From CAIYRG01 sp035577685 (GTDB lineage: Bacteria > Pseudomonadota > Alphaproteobacteria > Micropepsales > Micropepsaceae): a stretch of DNA of 9,645 nt. Under the pieces are notes generated by a model. It had not been told where the DNA came from, searched no databases, and was given only the letters and a program-made list of their open reading frames with translations. Every line of letters begins with the position of its first letter. Position 1 is the stretch's first letter. Positions 1 through 7,254 of the stretch are shown piece after piece. The stretch lies in assembly GCA_035577685.1 (NCBI GenBank), contig DATLVC010000071.1:1-9645 (forward strand). The letters run 5' to 3'. The position numbers and the translations under genes are program-made.

Positions 1-13
1 TGCTTGCTGCGGC

Positions 14-562
14 TTACGCCTGCTCGGCATCGAGCGAAACGGTCTCGCGTCCCTGGTCGGCATCTTCTTTGCGCCGCCACGGGCCCACATAGTCGGGATT
101 GTTGCGGCGGCGCCGCGATGGTCCGCAATAGGTGGACGTCCGCACGAAAGGCCGTGGCCTGAGCACGATCTCCTCAATGCGCTGAAACAGTCCCGCAGGC
201 GTCACAGGCTTGGCAAGAATTTCGGTGACACCGGCATCGCGCGCGGCTTCGATCCGCCGCCGCTCGGTGTAGCCGGTGACCATAATGATCGGGAGCACGC
301 AATCGGTCTTGTCGGGAAGCGCGCGCACGGCTTGCGTGAAATGCAGCCCGTCCATCGGCGCCATGGCAAGGTCGACAAGCGCGAAATCGGGCATTTTATG
401 CTTGATAAAACGTAAAGCCTCGCCGCCTTCCTTGCACTCGAAGATTTCGCGGATACCGAAGGCCTTGAGCATTGTACGGAGCAAAATGCGCATATGCTCA
501 TTGTCCTCGACAATAAGCGCAGTCAACGGTCCGAGGCCGGAGGAATTGATTCTGATCTTCAT
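14..562 (-). CDS. Orphan response regulator, single receiver (REC) domain with Arg-rich tail
   Basis: A CheY-like phosphoacceptor protein of 182 residues, probably cytoplasmic, that would receive phosphate from a histidine kinase not present in this window. The receiver domain covers about residues 13-135. The acidic pair is E19-D20 (VEDN), the phosphoacceptor D64 (ALVDLAMAPMDG), the switch threonine T96 (MVTGYT) and the conserved lysine K118 (LAKPV), so all key residues are present. No DNA-binding or enzymatic output domain follows. The roughly 45-residue tail instead has two copies of a Y-x-GP-x-RR motif (YCGPSRRRR and YVGPWRRKE), a tail I know from many alphaproteobacterial orphan receivers and whose role is unclear to me. 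I chose the ATG at 562 because the receiver begins directly after it; a TTG at 595 would add 11 residues of no visible value. No strong ribosome binding site is seen for either start. Confidence 0.85.
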   Translation of the reverse strand: MKIRINSSGLGPLTALIVEDNEHMRILLRTMLKAFGIREIFECKEGGEALRFIKHKMPDFALVDLAMAPMDGLHFTQAVRALPDKTDCVLPIIMVTGYTERRRIEAARDAGVTEILAKPVTPAGLFQRIEEIVLRPRPFVRTSTYCGPSRRRRNNPDYVGPWRRKEDADQGRETVSLDAEQA

Positions 563-751
563 CCGCTTACAGCGATTTGCCCCTGAAGCGCGCAAACCGG
601 CACGCTACCCCGCCCTTCTACGATTGTTTCGGTTAGCGAATCGTGAAGGTTCAGCTTCGCATTGTCTCGAACGGCGAATCCCATGACAAAGTCAACCTAC
701 CCAAGGCGCAAGGCTGTGGAAAGGGCTGCGGCGGCGCGCTATAGGGTCGGC

Positions 752-1285
752 ATGTGGAAAATCAGACCCGAAAACGACGAGGATCGTGCGAGCATCGAGC
801 GCCTGGTCGATTTGGGTTTCGGCCCAGGACGCTTTGCCAAGACCGCCTACCGGCTGCGCGAGGGTGTCGACCCGGATGCGCGCCTGTCTTTCGTGGCCGA
901 GGATACGGAAAGCGGCGCTTTGTTGGGCTCGGTACGGTTTTGGCCGATTCGCATCGGCGATTGCCCGTCGCTGCTGCTCGGGCCGCTCGCGGTCGAGCCG
1001 CAATTGCGCGGCCGCGGGATCGGCATCGGGCTGATGCAGCATGGCATCGATGCGGCACGAAAGCTCGGCTATGAAGCCATCGTCCTGGTGGGAGACGAGC
1101 CCTATTACGCGCGGGTCGGCTTTGCGCGGCTGCCCCGGGGGCGTGTCCGTTTTCCCGGTCCGGTCGATCCGGACCGCGTGCTGGGTCTGGCGTTGAAAGC
1201 CAACGCGCTGGTCTCGCTATCCGGCGAGGTCAAGCGCGGGCGGATCGATCACCCCGTTTCCGCGCCGGCCGCCAAACTGGGCTAG
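752..1285 (+). CDS. GNAT-family N-acetyltransferase (YhbS-like)
   Basis: A probable acyl-CoA-dependent N-acetyltransferase of 177 residues; the acceptor substrate cannot be read from the sequence. It starts with the typical GNAT beginning MWKIRPENDED. The acetyl-CoA pyrophosphate loop is R86-G-R-G-I-G91, preceded by the strand LLLGPLAVEP. The later segment GDEPYYARVGF is typical of COG3153/YhbS-type members, where the tyrosine often acts near the active site. I prefer the ATG at 752 because the fold begins there and an AGGGT lies four bases upstream. In-frame starts at 683 (ATG) and 662 (TTG) would add a basic, low-complexity extension. It is divergent from the receiver gene across 563-751, where I see no clear promoter, and convergent with the next gene with a nine-base gap. 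Family assignment is firm; substrate unknown. Confidence 0.85.
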   Translation: MWKIRPENDEDRASIERLVDLGFGPGRFAKTAYRLREGVDPDARLSFVAEDTESGALLGSVRFWPIRIGDCPSLLLGPLAVEPQLRGRGIGIGLMQHGIDAARKLGYEAIVLVGDEPYYARVGFARLPRGRVRFPGPVDPDRVLGLALKANALVSLSGEVKRGRIDHPVSAPAAKLG

Positions 1286-1294
1286 CTCAGCGCG

Positions 1295-1921
1295 TCATTT
1301 GTAATTGAAGGGCTGGATGGTCGGCCCGCAGCCTTGGATGTTCGGCGGCGTGCTTCCCGTCTCCTCGTCCATGCGCGTCAGATTGAACAGCAGCGATTCG
1401 ACGAAACGCGAGGCGTTGGGCGAACCGTAATCGCCATTGGCCGGCAGGATGACCACGGATTGCTCATACAGTCTGCCGTCCCGGAAATAGAAATTCGTCA
1501 GATTGCGGCCACCATTGTTCGGCAGGTCCATGGTGATGCTCCGGCCATAGGTCGCGCCGCGCCCGACCGGTTCGATCCGCGTGGTGACGTTGCCGATGAC
1601 CTTGCCGTTTTGCTGGCCATGATCGTCGGCTTCGGTGTGCTGGAAGATCGCCTCTTCCATGATGCTGGCGCCGTCGCCTGCGCGGTCGGAATAATCGGCA
1701 ACCATCATCCGATAGACGACATTGTCCACCGTCGCGGTGTAAATGTGCGCCGATTTGGCCAGCCCATGCCGCGGCATGGAAAAGCGGCCGTTCTCCAATT
1801 TGGGGGAATCGGGGAATTGCGAGGCGAAATTGTCCGACGGGCAGGCATAATATTGCCACGCCGCCTCGGCGGGAACGGCCGAAATCAGCAATGCTGCAAC
1901 CGCTAAGGCTATACCACGCAT
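1295..1921 (-). CDS. Secreted protein of unknown function
   Basis: A 208-residue exported protein that I cannot assign to a named function. It has a clean Sec signal peptide, residues 1-20, with a likely cut at AEA|AW. The mature part looks like a small alpha+beta domain: an N-terminal FPDSP stretch, a central YRMMVADYSD strand, then YGRSITM and a final FYFRDGRLYEQ strand followed by LPAN. The general pattern resembles the loose PsbP/DcrB-like secreted folds, but this is only an impression. C27 near the mature N-terminus and C198 near the C-terminus could form a disulfide. The ATG at 1921 was chosen over upstream starts (1936, 1957) because GGGGAGA lies six bases before it and the signal peptide then begins correctly. 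A decayed relative of the C-terminal half lies at 6778-7020. Confidence 0.75.
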   Translation of the reverse strand: MRGIALAVAALLISAVPAEAAWQYYACPSDNFASQFPDSPKLENGRFSMPRHGLAKSAHIYTATVDNVVYRMMVADYSDRAGDGASIMEEAIFQHTEADDHGQQNGKVIGNVTTRIEPVGRGATYGRSITMDLPNNGGRNLTNFYFRDGRLYEQSVVILPANGDYGSPNASRFVESLLFNLTRMDEETGSTPPNIQGCGPTIQPFNYK

Positions 1922-1949
1922 CGTTTTTCTCCCCATATCGCGCGCGCCG

Positions 1950-1975
1950 AAAGACAATGATATTATAAAGACAAT
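1950..1975. repeat. 9-bp direct repeat in a divergent promoter gap
   Basis: AAAGACAAT occurs exactly twice, at 1950-1958 and 1967-1975, a 17-bp period, with an AT-rich spacer. It sits between the divergent genes starting at 1921 (minus) and 2015 (plus). Tandem direct repeats in such a gap are a common layout for a regulator site, but no regulator can be named and chance in an AT-rich patch is possible. Confidence 0.5.
1962..1967 (-). promoter_or_regulatory. Candidate -10 box for the secreted-protein gene
   Basis: On the minus strand this reads TATAAT, a perfect sigma70 -10 hexamer, about 40 bases before the start at 1921, which would give a leader of roughly 33 bases. No good -35 hexamer lies 16-18 bases upstream, so the promoter, if real, would be weak or activator-dependent. 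The box lies inside the direct-repeat region. Confidence 0.4.
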
Positions 1976-2003
1976 AGGCGTTCGATCCTAGTCATAAGCT
2001 CTT

Positions 2004-2008
2004 GGGAG
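2004..2008 (+). promoter_or_regulatory. Ribosome binding site deciding the DUF6152 start
   Basis: GGGAG lies six bases before the ATG at 2015. The alternative TTG at 2009 would directly abut it, so the ATG is the better start. Confidence 0.65.
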
Positions 2009-2014
2009 TTGGTC

Positions 2015-2416
2015 ATGAAGCTTTCGGTTTTGGCATTTTGTGCGGCCGGATTTGCAGCGCTGGCGGGCCAGGCGCTCGCCCATCATTCCTTCGCCATGTT
2101 CGATCCGGATCAGCTCCTCACCAAGGAAGGGACGGTCAAGGAATTCCAGTGGACCAACCCGCATGTCTGGCTTCTCGTCAACGCGCCTGACGCGACCGGC
2201 AAGCAAATGGAATGGTCCTTCGAGATGCAGGCGATTGCGCAGGCAACCTCCGGCGGTTGGCGCAAGGACATCGTCAAGCCCGGCGACAAGATCGCGGTCG
2301 ATTTTCATCCTCTGAAGGACGGCTCGCGCGGCGGCGAACTCGTGTCGGCGGTGCTTGCCGACGGCAGGCGTCTGGGCGCGCAGGCCGCGCGGCTGCCGGT
2401 CCCCAAAGCGCCCTAG
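2015..2416 (+). CDS. DUF6152 family secreted protein
   Basis: A 133-residue exported protein of unknown function. Residues 1-22 form a Sec signal peptide (cut after GQALA), and the mature protein begins with HHSFAMFD, the hallmark start of the DUF6152 family. Other family features follow: a GTVKEFQWTNPH segment, which suggests a small beta-barrel (OB-like) fold, then a MEWSFEM strand and KPGDKIAVDFHPLKDG. The paired histidines exposed at the mature N-terminus look suited to metal binding, but that is inference. It is divergent from the secreted protein at 1295-1921 and convergent with the DUF427 gene after a 29-base gap. It appears to be a single-gene unit. Confidence 0.82.
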   Translation: MKLSVLAFCAAGFAALAGQALAHHSFAMFDPDQLLTKEGTVKEFQWTNPHVWLLVNAPDATGKQMEWSFEMQAIAQATSGGWRKDIVKPGDKIAVDFHPLKDGSRGGELVSAVLADGRRLGAQAARLPVPKAP

Positions 2417-2445
2417 CGCAATTTGTGACTTCTGATGCGCCGTCT

Positions 2446-2829
2446 TCAGATTGTGGGTCGCACCGCGATTGCATCGACGCGCGCGGGATAAAACGCGACA
2501 TAATCCCTGATCGCGGCGACCGCAGGGAACGGCCGTTCATAGGTCCACGCCGCATTGATGGAGCGCTCGCCGCCTAAAGGAATGCTATAATAGGCGCAAT
2601 CGCCTTTGTAGGGGCAGTAGGTGGCGTGGTCCGTCCGTTGCAGTAACGACATGTCGACATCTTTGCGCGGAATGTAGTGAACCGGGCTGTAGGACGCCTC
2701 GCGAAGCGTCAGCGATTCTGTTGTATCCGCAATCATGCGACCACCCGCCGTTACAACGATCTGCGCGGGGTTCTTCTCGATCGTGATGGGGTGATCGGCA
2801 TCGGGAATTTTCACCATTCTGGCCGCCAT
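2446..2829 (-). CDS. DUF427 domain-containing protein
   Basis: A 127-residue protein that is one DUF427 domain, a small single-domain family of unknown biochemical role. The family signature is clear: HYIPRKDVDM at about residues 51-60, then the motif C72-PYKGDCAYYS82. The end is a typical AAWTYERPFPAV and YVAFYPARVDA stretch. There is no signal peptide, so it is probably cytoplasmic. The ATG at 2829 is preferred over the upstream start at 2883, which lies inside the preceding gene; AAGGGA is found nine bases before it. It follows the short-chain dehydrogenase gene on the same strand after 43 bases, so the two are probably cotranscribed, but no shared pathway can be stated. Confidence 0.85.
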   Translation of the reverse strand: MAARMVKIPDADHPITIEKNPAQIVVTAGGRMIADTTESLTLREASYSPVHYIPRKDVDMSLLQRTDHATYCPYKGDCAYYSIPLGGERSINAAWTYERPFPAVAAIRDYVAFYPARVDAIAVRPTI

Positions 2830-2872
2830 GATTTCATGTCCCTTGCTGGAAGCGGTCGTCTTCGCCCGATGC

Positions 2873-3619
2873 CTACACGGCAATTTTCCCGCCGTCGGCC
2901 GACAGGATATGACCGGTCACGAAAGACGCTTTCTCGGAGCCGAGAAACAGGATCGCCTGTGCGATCTCATCGGGCGTGCCCACGCGTTTCAGCGGCACGC
3001 CGGCGACCAGCCCGGCTTTCTTTTCAGCGGTGCCGGTGAAGCGGTTCAGCATCGCGGTTTCGATGGGCCCCGGCGCCACCGCATTCACGCGGACCCCGAA
3101 TGCGGCCGCTTCCAACGCGGCGGCTTTGGTCAGCCCTTCCACCGCATGTTTGCTGGCGACGTAGAGCGAAGCCGCAGGCGAGGCGCGGTGACCCAGCGTG
3201 GACGACAGATTGATGATGCTTCCGCTCCCCTGTTTCTGCATCACGCGCAGTTCGTGTTTCATGCTCAAGAGAATGCCGAGCACATTGGTGTCGAAGACCG
3301 AGGCGTAGGTTTCCGCGGTTTGTTCGGTGACCGGCGCGCGATTGCCCTCGGTGCCCGCACTATTGACCGCAACATCCAACCGGCCAAACCGCGCCACAGT
3401 GCGGTCGACAAGCTCGCGGAGCTCCTCGTCGTGGCGCACGTCCACGCGCAGGAATTGCGCCTCCGCGCCAAGATCGCGCAATTCGGCGGCGAGCGTCTGC
3501 CCCGCATCGTCGTTTCGTCCCGAGACCATGAGCCGGGCGCCTTCGCGGGCATAGGCCAGGGCGGTGGCGCGGCCGATACCGGCAAGCGCTCCCGTAATGA
3601 GGACGACAGGTGCAGTCAT
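2873..3619 (-). CDS. SDR-family NAD(P)-dependent oxidoreductase
   Basis: A classical short-chain dehydrogenase/reductase of 248 residues, the normal length for the family, expected in the cytoplasm. The Rossmann nucleotide loop is T9-G-A-L-A-G-I-G16. The structural NSAG motif is at N86-G89, and the catalytic tetrad is N112, S140, Y153 and K157 (YVASK). The tail (LGSEKASFVTGHILSADGG) is the usual SDR end. R35 after the second strand hints at NADPH preference, which is an inference. The substrate cannot be read. The ATG at 3619 is supported by AAGGAG eight bases upstream and by the immediate start of the first beta strand; an upstream in-frame start would add 23 unneeded residues. It is probably the first gene of a two-gene unit with DUF427, and is divergent from opgD. 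Confidence 0.9.
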   Translation of the reverse strand: MTAPVVLITGALAGIGRATALAYAREGARLMVSGRNDDAGQTLAAELRDLGAEAQFLRVDVRHDEELRELVDRTVARFGRLDVAVNSAGTEGNRAPVTEQTAETYASVFDTNVLGILLSMKHELRVMQKQGSGSIINLSSTLGHRASPAASLYVASKHAVEGLTKAAALEAAAFGVRVNAVAPGPIETAMLNRFTGTAEKKAGLVAGVPLKRVGTPDEIAQAILFLGSEKASFVTGHILSADGGKIAV

Positions 3620-3627
3620 GAGGGACG

Positions 3628-3633
3628 CTCCTT
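3628..3633 (-). promoter_or_regulatory. Ribosome binding site of the SDR gene
   Basis: The minus strand reads AAGGAG eight bases before the ATG at 3619, a strong site that settles the start. Confidence 0.7.
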
Positions 3634-3804
3634 GATGGGGATAAGAGGGAACTTTGCGCGTATTTGACGACAACGCACGAGCAGCCATTTCTGCCGCAAT
3701 TTGGCCATTCCCGCCGTTGTAGGATTATTGATGCTACGTCAAAATCCGGCAGCGTTATAAGTGTGCATTCCGTTAGGCGGTCGGTTGCGGCCAAGATGAC
3801 AATC

Positions 3805-5394
3805 ATGTCCGACACGATTGATCGCCGTTCCGTCCTGAAGGCCCTTGCCGCCTCGACAATGTTCGGGCTGATTGCGGGCCGCGATACCAAGGCGCTGGCC
3901 GCCCAGAACGGGCTGCAATTCGGCAAGCCCGCCGCGTTTTCTTTCGACACGCTGAAGGAGACCGCGCGGCGTCTGGCGGCCACACCCTATGTGGAACGGG
4001 CCAGTCTCGTCCCCAACATTCCGGCCGAGATCGATTACGAGACCTGGGGCAAGATCATCTTCAATACCGATTATGCGCTGTTCAGCGACGGCCGCTTTCC
4101 CGTCACCTTCTTCCATCTCGGCAAATATTTTCAAAAGCCTGTCGCGATGCATGTCGTCGAGGGCGGTGCGGCGCGCGAGATCGTCTACGACCAGCGTTAT
4201 TTCGATATGCCGGCGGATTCGATTGCGCGCCAATTGCCCAAAGGCGTCGGGTTCGCGGGCTTCCGCATTCAGGAGCCGCGCGACGGCAAACTCGATTGGC
4301 ACAAGAACGATTGGGTCGCGTTCCTGGGCGCCTCTTATTTCCGCGCCATCGGAGAACTTTATCAATATGGGCTGTCGGCGCGCGGCGTGGCGATCGATAC
4401 GGTCGCCGCAGGCAGGCAGGAGGAATTCCCGGACTTCACGAATTTCTATATCGAGAAAACCGGCCCCGATGCGGCTGCCATCACGGTCCATGCGCTGCTT
4501 GACGGCCCGTCTGTTGCCGGCGCCTGCAAATTCGTCTTGGCGCGCGGCAAAGGCGTGACCATGGATATCGAGCAGGCACTGTTCCTGCGCAAGGATGTCA
4601 GCCGCTTCGGTATCGCGCCACTGACCTCGATGTACTGGTTCTCGGAAACGGCCAAGCCGACCGCTGTCGATTGGCGGCCCGAAGTGCATGATTCCGATGG
4701 TCTGGCCATGTGGACCGGTTGGGGCGAGCATCTCTGGCGGCCGCTCAACAATCCGCCCCACATCATGGCCTCGGCGTTCGGCGACGAGAATCCCAAAGGT
4801 TTCGGCCTGCTGCAGCGCGACCGCGTGTTCGACCATTATCTCGACGGCGTCTATTACGAAAAGCGGCCCAGCCTGTGGGTCGAGCCGAAGGGCAATTGGG
4901 GAAAGGGCGCCATTCAGCTCATCGAGATTCCGACCGACGACGAGATCCGCGACAACATCACGGCGATGTGGGTCCCCGAGAAGCCTGCCGCAGCGGGATC
5001 CGAATTCAATCTCGCCTACAAACTGCATTGGCTCGCCGACGAGCCCTATCCGACCGAGCTTGCGCGCTGCGTCGCGACACGGCTGGGCGATGGCGGGCAG
5101 CCGGGCCAGCCGCGGCCCAAAGGCGTGCGCAAATTTCTGGTTGAGTTCCTGGGCGGTCCGCTTGCCGATCTTCCGTTTGGCGCCAAACCGGACATGGTGT
5201 TGCAGGCCTCGCGCGGACAATTCACCGATTACAAGATCATGGAGGCGGTATCGGATGGCGTGACCGGGCATTGGCGCGCCCAATTCGATTTGGCGGGCAT
5301 CGAAGGCACGGACCCGGTCGAGATGCGCCTGCAGCTGGCCGTGAGCGGCAAAATCGTCAGCGAGACGTGGATGTTCCAATATCACCCGTTCTAG
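3805..5394 (+). CDS. opgD: Periplasmic glucan biosynthesis protein D (OpgG/OpgD family, GH186)
   Basis: A Tat-exported periplasmic protein of 529 residues that acts on osmoregulated periplasmic glucans. Characterised OpgD of E. coli is a beta-1,2-glucanase of family GH186. The N-terminus has a twin-arginine signal (IDRRSVLKAL, R7-R8) with a cut near KALA|AQ. The family's opening pattern follows (FDTLKETARRLA, then IDYETWGKIIF and FPVTFFHLGKYF). Acidic motifs typical of the family are HDSDGL at H295-L300 and PTDDEIRDN at 376-384; both hold candidate catalytic aspartates, though exact equivalents need an alignment. The C-terminal domain ends ETWMFQYHPF. The length matches the family. The start could also be the ATG at 3796, three codons earlier; neither has a clear binding site. 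The membrane glucosyltransferase gene opgH, the usual partner of opgG, is not in the window. Confidence 0.88.
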   Translation: MSDTIDRRSVLKALAASTMFGLIAGRDTKALAAQNGLQFGKPAAFSFDTLKETARRLAATPYVERASLVPNIPAEIDYETWGKIIFNTDYALFSDGRFPVTFFHLGKYFQKPVAMHVVEGGAAREIVYDQRYFDMPADSIARQLPKGVGFAGFRIQEPRDGKLDWHKNDWVAFLGASYFRAIGELYQYGLSARGVAIDTVAAGRQEEFPDFTNFYIEKTGPDAAAITVHALLDGPSVAGACKFVLARGKGVTMDIEQALFLRKDVSRFGIAPLTSMYWFSETAKPTAVDWRPEVHDSDGLAMWTGWGEHLWRPLNNPPHIMASAFGDENPKGFGLLQRDRVFDHYLDGVYYEKRPSLWVEPKGNWGKGAIQLIEIPTDDEIRDNITAMWVPEKPAAAGSEFNLAYKLHWLADEPYPTELARCVATRLGDGGQPGQPRPKGVRKFLVEFLGGPLADLPFGAKPDMVLQASRGQFTDYKIMEAVSDGVTGHWRAQFDLAGIEGTDPVEMRLQLAVSGKIVSETWMFQYHPF

Positions 5395-5445
5395 CGGTGG
5401 ACCTTTCCGCATGGGGAGAGGTAGAAACGGCGCGTTGATAGGGTC

Positions 5446-5450
5446 AGGAG
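5446..5450 (+). promoter_or_regulatory. Ribosome binding site of the hydrolase gene
   Basis: AGGAG lies six bases before the ATG at 5457 and favours it over the adjacent in-frame GTG at 5454. Confidence 0.65.
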
Positions 5451-5456
5451 AAGGTG

Positions 5457-6776
5457 ATGCGTTTGGGACGAGTATTGCGTGTTTGCACATTGGCCGCCGC
5501 CGCGGCATTGGCCGCCCCCGCCGGGGCGTTTGCGCAGACCAATCCGGGGTTCGTGCAACTGGGCCGCGTCAGCGCGACGATCTACAAGCCCGATAGCGGC
5601 CCGGCGCCCCATATCGCCTTTCTGATCGCGCATCGCAGCGCCAACAATCTGAACAATGTCGCGTGCCGCGAATTGTCCAAGCGGGGCTTCCTCGCCTTCT
5701 GCTTCAACACCCGCTTCGTCAACAATGATTCCATCGTGAACTGGGAAGAGATCGCGCTCGACGTCAAAACCGCGGTCAATTATGCGCGCACGCTTCCCGG
5801 CATCACCAAGGTGGTGCTGCTCGGTCATTCCGGTGGCTCGCCGCTGATGAGCTATTACCAGGCGGTGGCGGAAAACGGCATTGCCTATTGCCAGGGTCCG
5901 AACAAGATCATGCAATGCGGGCCGGAACTCGCCGGCATGAAGCCCGCCGATGGCCTCTTGTTCGACGAAGCCCATCCGGGCGACGGCGTGCAGGCGCTGC
6001 GCGGCATCAACCCGTCGCTGTCGATTGTCGACGGCAGGGTCAAAGTCGACCCCGAGCTCGATCCGTTCGATCCCAAGAACGGCTACAACCCGAAAGGGCC
6101 ATCGCATTATGCGATCGGCTTCCGCACCAAATATTACGAAGCGCAGTCCAAGGTGATGAACGATCAGCTGGCACAGGCGCTGGCCCTCAGGGAGCGCATC
6201 AAGAAGGGCGAAAGCGTCTATCCCGACGACGATGTCGTGCTGGTGCCGTTCAGCGATCAAGCGGGCGCGGCACGGCTCGACCAGATGGACCCCTCGATTC
6301 CGGAGATCATGAGCACGGCCCGGCCCGAGAAATTGCTGAAGAACGACGGCACCATCGTCCACGATGTCGTGAAAAGCCTGGAACCGGCGCATCCCAAACA
6401 GGCCGAACGCAACCGCACCTTCGACGACGGCACCAAGATGCTGACCCTCAACGCGTACTTAAGCGCGAATGCGGTCCGCTCGACCAATTCGCTGGATGGC
6501 ATCGACCATTGCTCGAACAACAATTCGACCATCTGCGCCGTGCAATACATCAAGGTGCCGACCCTGATTGTCGCGATGGGCGCCTATCACATGCTGCGCG
6601 ACGAGGAGCTGATGTACGACAAGAGTGCAGCCGCCGAAAAGGACTACATCGTCATCGAAGGGGCGGAGCTGAACTACAATGGCTGCAAGCCCTGCGAAAC
6701 TACGCCCGGGCAATTTGCCAACGCGACGAAGAACAATTTCGACTACATCGCCAAATGGGCCAACGCCCATTTCTGA
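5457..6776 (+). CDS. Secreted alpha/beta hydrolase, atypical C-terminal active-site segment
   Basis: A 439-residue exported protein with the alpha/beta-hydrolase fold; the substrate is unknown. A Sec signal peptide ends near residues 22-24 (AGAFA|QT). The strand LIAHRSANNLNN and the nucleophile elbow VVLLGHSGG, with S125 as the nucleophile, are intact. A long insert follows with Cys-containing segments (CQGPNKIMQC, HCSNNNSTIC, NGCKPC) that could form periplasmic disulfides. The last core strands are VPTLIVAMGAYHML and YIVIEGAELNYNGC. In related uncharacterised hydrolases I recall histidine two residues after GA in that last motif; here L405 is found, so the canonical catalytic histidine seems absent, while H378 remains nearby. 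It lies 62 bases downstream of opgD on the same strand, with no visible terminator between them, which suggests cotranscription but not a proven role in glucan metabolism. Confidence 0.82.
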   Translation: MRLGRVLRVCTLAAAAALAAPAGAFAQTNPGFVQLGRVSATIYKPDSGPAPHIAFLIAHRSANNLNNVACRELSKRGFLAFCFNTRFVNNDSIVNWEEIALDVKTAVNYARTLPGITKVVLLGHSGGSPLMSYYQAVAENGIAYCQGPNKIMQCGPELAGMKPADGLLFDEAHPGDGVQALRGINPSLSIVDGRVKVDPELDPFDPKNGYNPKGPSHYAIGFRTKYYEAQSKVMNDQLAQALALRERIKKGESVYPDDDVVLVPFSDQAGAARLDQMDPSIPEIMSTARPEKLLKNDGTIVHDVVKSLEPAHPKQAERNRTFDDGTKMLTLNAYLSANAVRSTNSLDGIDHCSNNNSTICAVQYIKVPTLIVAMGAYHMLRDEELMYDKSAAAEKDYIVIEGAELNYNGCKPCETTPGQFANATKNNFDYIAKWANAHF

Positions 6777-6777
6777 C

Positions 6778-7020
6778 CGGGCGCCTCGCTGATACAGGAA
6801 ATCGGTGAAGCGCAGCGAGTGCTGGAAACGAATGGCCTCGCCCGATTCGGGATCGTCATTGCGGGAAGCACTGTGCCTTCGATCTGGTAGAGCCGGTGCT
6901 GGTAGAACATGGCGGCCACCACCGCGTGGGCGCCGTCGCGCCGGACGATGCTCATCTCGCGGCAGGTGTAGAGTTCGTTGAAGCGGCAGCGCAGATCGGT
7001 TTTCAAATGGGCGTCCCGAC
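6778..7020 (-). pseudogene. Decayed C-terminal fragment related to the secreted protein at 1295-1921
   Basis: The minus strand encodes a readable C-terminal half of a secreted-protein family member, broken by a frameshift. The first frame gives YTCREMSIVRRDG, then AAMFYQHRLYQIEGTVLPA (ending near 6862). The protein then continues only in the next frame as NDDPESGEAIRF and QHSLRFTDFLY. Joining them needs one added base in the run GCAAT near 6860. The joined product lines up with YGRSITM, FYFRDGRLYEQ, LPANGD and RFVESLLF of the secreted protein at 1295-1921. The signal peptide and N-terminal half are missing, and the second frame has no stop of its own before it runs into the hydrolase gene on the other strand. 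The upstream limit near 7020 is approximate. Remnant status is well supported; a sequencing error could explain the frameshift but not the missing half. Confidence 0.7.
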
Positions 7021-7137
7021 GGCCAATCCTACCGAAGGGAAACCACGGCGGTGCGTCCTGACGACCGAGAAAACCAGCCATAAGCAGGCCGGATTGACCG
7101 AATATCACGGCAATTCAGGTTTTGCGCGCGAGAAAGA

Positions 7138-7166
7138 TTGCCTGAAGCGATCCCGACGGTTACAAT
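7138..7166 (+). promoter_or_regulatory. Sigma70-like promoter for the aldo/keto reductase
   Basis: TTGCCT at 7138-7143 and TACAAT at 7161-7166 are separated by exactly 17 bases. They match the -35 and -10 consensus at four and five of six positions. Transcription would begin near 7173, leaving a leader of about 90 bases before the start at 7265. Confidence 0.5.
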
Positions 7167-7249
7167 TTGGTGAGAAGTGGCAGTTCATCTGGGAATGCCG
7201 GCACAGACCGGCTCAGGACGATCTTGGGAGGGGCGCTCACCAAGGCCGG

Positions 7250-7254
7250 AAGGA
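7250..7254 (+). promoter_or_regulatory. Ribosome binding site deciding the reductase start
   Basis: AAGGA ends ten bases before the ATG at 7265 but only one base before the ATG at 7256. The former spacing works for this 5' part of the Shine-Dalgarno match and the latter does not, so 7265 is the likelier start. Confidence 0.55.

Noticed and set aside
2828..3667. 279-codon open frame on the plus strand
   Set aside because: It is antisense to the SDR gene, whose catalytic residues are all intact in the minus-strand frame.
3663..3743. TTTGACG (3663) and CGTCAAA (3737) inverted repeat upstream of opgD
   Set aside because: Two 7-mers about 67 bases apart are easily met by chance and no other promoter element fits them.
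5395..5456. Terminator between opgD and the hydrolase
   Set aside because: Only a four-base GCGG/CCGC match was found and no T-run follows.
3739..5508. 589-codon open frame on the minus strand
   Set aside because: It lies fully opposite opgD, reads as Arg/His/Asp-rich sequence with no domain, and is the expected mirror of GC-biased codons.
5391..6392. 333-codon open frame on the minus strand
   Set aside because: It is antisense to the secreted hydrolase, has no recognisable motif, and its start lacks a binding site.
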